From an uncultured Eubacteriales bacterium (GTDB taxonomy: Bacteria > Bacillota > Clostridia > Oscillospirales > Acutalibacteraceae), in the NCBI GenBank assembly GCA_900313125.1, contig OMPZ01000123.1, positions 1-7,498 of the forward strand: 7,498 nucleotides of DNA. Reading direction: 5' to 3'. This document shows positions 6,176 to 7,498 of this stretch, one piece after another. The notes under the pieces were generated by a model. That model was not told the DNA's origin. It made no database searches and saw only the letters and a list, made by a program, of their open reading frames with translations. The stretch's first letter is position 1. Every line of letters begins with the position of its first letter. Position numbers and translations under genes: made by a program.

Positions 6176-6204
6176 TTGTTTTCTGCGCTGAAAAATAGTA
6201 TAAT
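6176..6204 (+). promoter_or_regulatory. Putative promoter of the flavodoxin gene
   Basis: A perfect TATAAT at 6199-6204 is preceded by a 17-base spacer and a weak -35, TTGTTT (6176-6181). The start would be near 6211. The leader then contains a short hairpin, CTGCG (6220-6224) with CGCAG (6231-6235), ahead of the ribosome site GAGGTG (6240-6245). This promoter is back to back with the exporter promoter, with the two -35 elements about 90 bases apart. Confidence 0.7.
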
Positions 6205-6252
6205 ATAGATCAATAAAAACTGCGGAGCAGCGCAGCGATGAGGTGATCTTAT

Positions 6253-6729
6253 ATGAAAGCATTGGTTGTATACTATTCTCTTGAGGGGAACACGAAAGCG
6301 ATAGCAGCGCAGGTAGCAGCGGCGGTCGGCGCGGACACGCTCGAGCTTGTGCCAAGCAAGGCGTACCCCACGGGCAAGGCTACGAAATTTCTGTGGGGCG
6401 GCAAGAGCGCCGTGATGGGGGAGTCGCCCGTACTTGAGCCTTACAGCGTGAAGGTCGGCGACTACGACACCGTGATACTTGGCACGCCGGTATGGGCGAG
6501 CAGATGCGCGCCGCCGCTGAGGTCGTTTTTGACGCAGCAGTCGCTCGTCGGCAAGCGTGTTTTTGCCTTCGCCTGCGCGGCGGGCAAGTCGGCAGGCAAA
6601 ACATTCGATCAGCTTGAAGAGCTGTGCGGCGTAAAGCTTTCGGCATCGGAGCTTTTCACAGATCCCGCTTCGGGCAGAGACCCGATGAAGGACGAAAAGC
6701 TCAAGGCATTTATCCAAAAAATAAAATAA
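6253..6729 (+). CDS. Flavodoxin-like FMN protein
   Basis: The 158-residue soluble protein has a flavodoxin fold. It opens with strand one and the phosphate-binding loop, MKALVVYYSLEGNTKAIA, where Ser9, Asn13 and Thr14 fit the FMN phosphate site. The middle segment VILGTPVWASRCAPPLRSFL (74-93) is the usual flavin-ring loop, with Trp81 as the likely stacking residue. The third loop, near 106-117 (FACAAGKSAGKT), replaces the common Gly-rich 'SGG' loop. It probably carries electrons or acts as a small quinone or flavin reductase; the exact partner cannot be told. The ATG has GAGGTG about seven bases upstream. It has its own promoter, so it is not part of the divergent exporter operon. Its last codons overlap the T-rich tract of the opposing glgB terminator. 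Confidence 0.9.
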   Translation: MKALVVYYSLEGNTKAIAAQVAAAVGADTLELVPSKAYPTGKATKFLWGGKSAVMGESPVLEPYSVKVGDYDTVILGTPVWASRCAPPLRSFLTQQSLVGKRVFAFACAAGKSAGKTFDQLEELCGVKLSASELFTDPASGRDPMKDEKLKAFIQKIK

Positions 6730-6759
6730 AAAATGGGCTGCCGTTTTTCGGCAGCCCAT
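6714..6759 (-). terminator. glgB terminator in the convergent gap
   Basis: A perfect 11-bp stem, ATGGGCTGCCG (6733-6743) with 6749-6759, has a five-base loop. On the minus strand it is followed by a T-rich run (6732-6714, broken by two A bases), so it should end glgB transcripts, starting 14 bases past their stop. On the plus strand the hairpin lies 3 bases after the flavodoxin stop but is followed by AACTGTATCTT, so it would be a poor terminator in that direction. The T-tract is encoded inside the end of the flavodoxin gene. Confidence 0.88.
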
Positions 6760-6773
6760 AACTGTATCTTAAA

Positions 6774-7498
6774 TTATTCCGCTTTAGCTTCTTCGGCAGG
6801 CTTGTCCTCGGGTGCCGGTGCAGGCTCTTCAGCCTTTGCGGGTTCTTCGGCTTTTTCTTCCTTTTCAGCCTTTGCTGCTTTTGCAGTCTTAGCCTTAGCG
6901 GTCTTTTTTGCAGTCTTTTTCTCCTTCTTCGGCTCTTCCTTCGGAGCGGGTACGGGGAGCTCCTTGTCAAGCGTGATATAGAGAACGCCGAGCGGCGGGA
7001 TAGTCAGGTCGAGAGACTGGTCGAGATTGTTGAAGTTTATCATCTCAGCTTTGAGCTCGCCCTTGTTTTCTACGCCGCAGCCGCCGAACTCGGTGCTTTC
7101 GGAGTTGAGTACCTCTTTGTAGATACCGTACTTCGGCACGCCGACTCTGTAGTGCTCTCTCGTGATCGGCTGGAAGTTGCAGACAACGAGGACCTCGGAG
7201 CCGTCGTATGCGATCCTTCTGAACGCCACGATGCTTCTTTCTGCGTCCTCAAGAGCTACCCAGCGGAAGCCGTTCCAGTCGTAGTCGTTCTCGTGCATTG
7301 CCGGAACGTCACGGTAGAACTTGTTGAGCGTTGAAACGAAGTGGTTGAGCTCTCTGTGCTTGTCGTAGTCGAGAAGATTCCATTGGAGCTGAGCCTCGGC
7401 GTTCCACTCGTCGAACTGACCGATGTCGAAGCCCATGAAGAGCAGCTTCTTGCCGGGGTGAGCCATCATGAACGACAGGAAGCCTCTGATACCCTGGA
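6774..7498 (-). CDS. 1,4-alpha-glucan branching enzyme, C-terminal part (cut by window edge)
   Basis: The gene runs off the right edge. The 240 visible residues begin QGIRGFLSFMMAHPGKKLLF, so the internal ATG at 7469 is not the start. The order MMAHPGKKLLFMG, then a Gly-Gln-x-x-Glu-Trp-like segment (GQFDEWN), LQWNLLDY, FYRDVPAMHENDYDWNGFRW, VVCNFQPITREHYRVGVP and a final LTIPPLGVLYI strand is characteristic of GlgB (GH13). It covers the end of the catalytic barrel and the C-terminal beta domain. GlgB makes alpha-1,6 branches in glycogen. The catalytic Asp/Glu/Asp residues lie outside the window. After the beta domain (visible residue about 178) there is an extra tail of about 60 residues made almost only of Lys, Ala, Glu and Pro, which most GlgB proteins lack. 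A terminator follows. Neighbouring glycogen genes may lie to the right. Confidence 0.93.
   Translation of the reverse strand, partial: QGIRGFLSFMMAHPGKKLLFMGFDIGQFDEWNAEAQLQWNLLDYDKHRELNHFVSTLNKFYRDVPAMHENDYDWNGFRWVALEDAERSIVAFRRIAYDGSEVLVVCNFQPITREHYRVGVPKYGIYKEVLNSESTEFGGCGVENKGELKAEMINFNNLDQSLDLTIPPLGVLYITLDKELPVPAPKEEPKKEKKTAKKTAKAKTAKAAKAEKEEKAEEPAKAEEPAPAPEDKPAEEAKAE

Noticed and set aside
6169..6759. Minus-strand open frame of 196 codons opposite the flavodoxin gene
   Set aside because: The flavodoxin translation has clear family motifs on the plus strand; the opposite frame is Arg- and Cys-rich and spans the promoter and terminator.

Overview
The window looks like a chromosomal segment from a low-to-mid GC Gram-positive anaerobe, most likely a Clostridia member of the Ruminococcus/Oscillospiraceae type. 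This is an inference from strong AGGAGG ribosome sites, sigma-A type TTGACA/TATAAT promoters, GC-rich coding DNA beside AT-rich spacers, a MacB/Ykn-like ABC exporter without any TolC partner, and a branching enzyme of bacterial GlgB type. No rRNA, tRNA, CRISPR array, transposase or integrase was seen.

Layout. (1) 1-146: unassigned edge, GC-rich for about 35 bases and then AT-rich. (2) 147-820: a self-contained plus-strand unit. It has a promoter flanked by an inverted repeat whose arms resemble Firmicutes LexA (DinR) boxes, a small charged helical protein (251-502), a sigma-70 region 4-like helix-turn-helix protein (525-764), and a strong 16-bp-stem terminator (772-820). (3) 821-1016: convergent spacer with GC-rich palindromes, including the terminator of the next operon. 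(4) 6085 down to 1017: a minus-strand four-gene operon read as promoter, adaptor A (6016-4802), ABC ATPase (4788-4003), adaptor B (4010-2286), MacB-type permease (2267-1017). Its promoter is a perfect TTGACA-17-TATAAT. (5) 6176-6729: a divergent flavodoxin-like gene with its own promoter. (6) 6774-7498: the 3' end of a minus-strand glycogen branching enzyme gene, glgB, cut by the window edge and carrying an unusual Lys/Ala/Glu/Pro-rich tail. Its terminator lies in the short convergent gap with the flavodoxin gene.

How the parts work together. The operon should build one inner-membrane exporter: the ATPase powers the FtsX/MacB permease and membrane-anchored adaptors form the outer assembly. 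It encodes two different adaptors, one of ordinary architecture and one with a large inserted region splitting the hairpin. This is the clearest departure from the classical three-gene MacAB or YknXYZ layout. The 147-820 unit is the least explained part and the best candidate for something new: a small regulatory cassette that may be induced by DNA damage, or possibly switched by promoter inversion. Both readings are inferences from the operator-like sequences.
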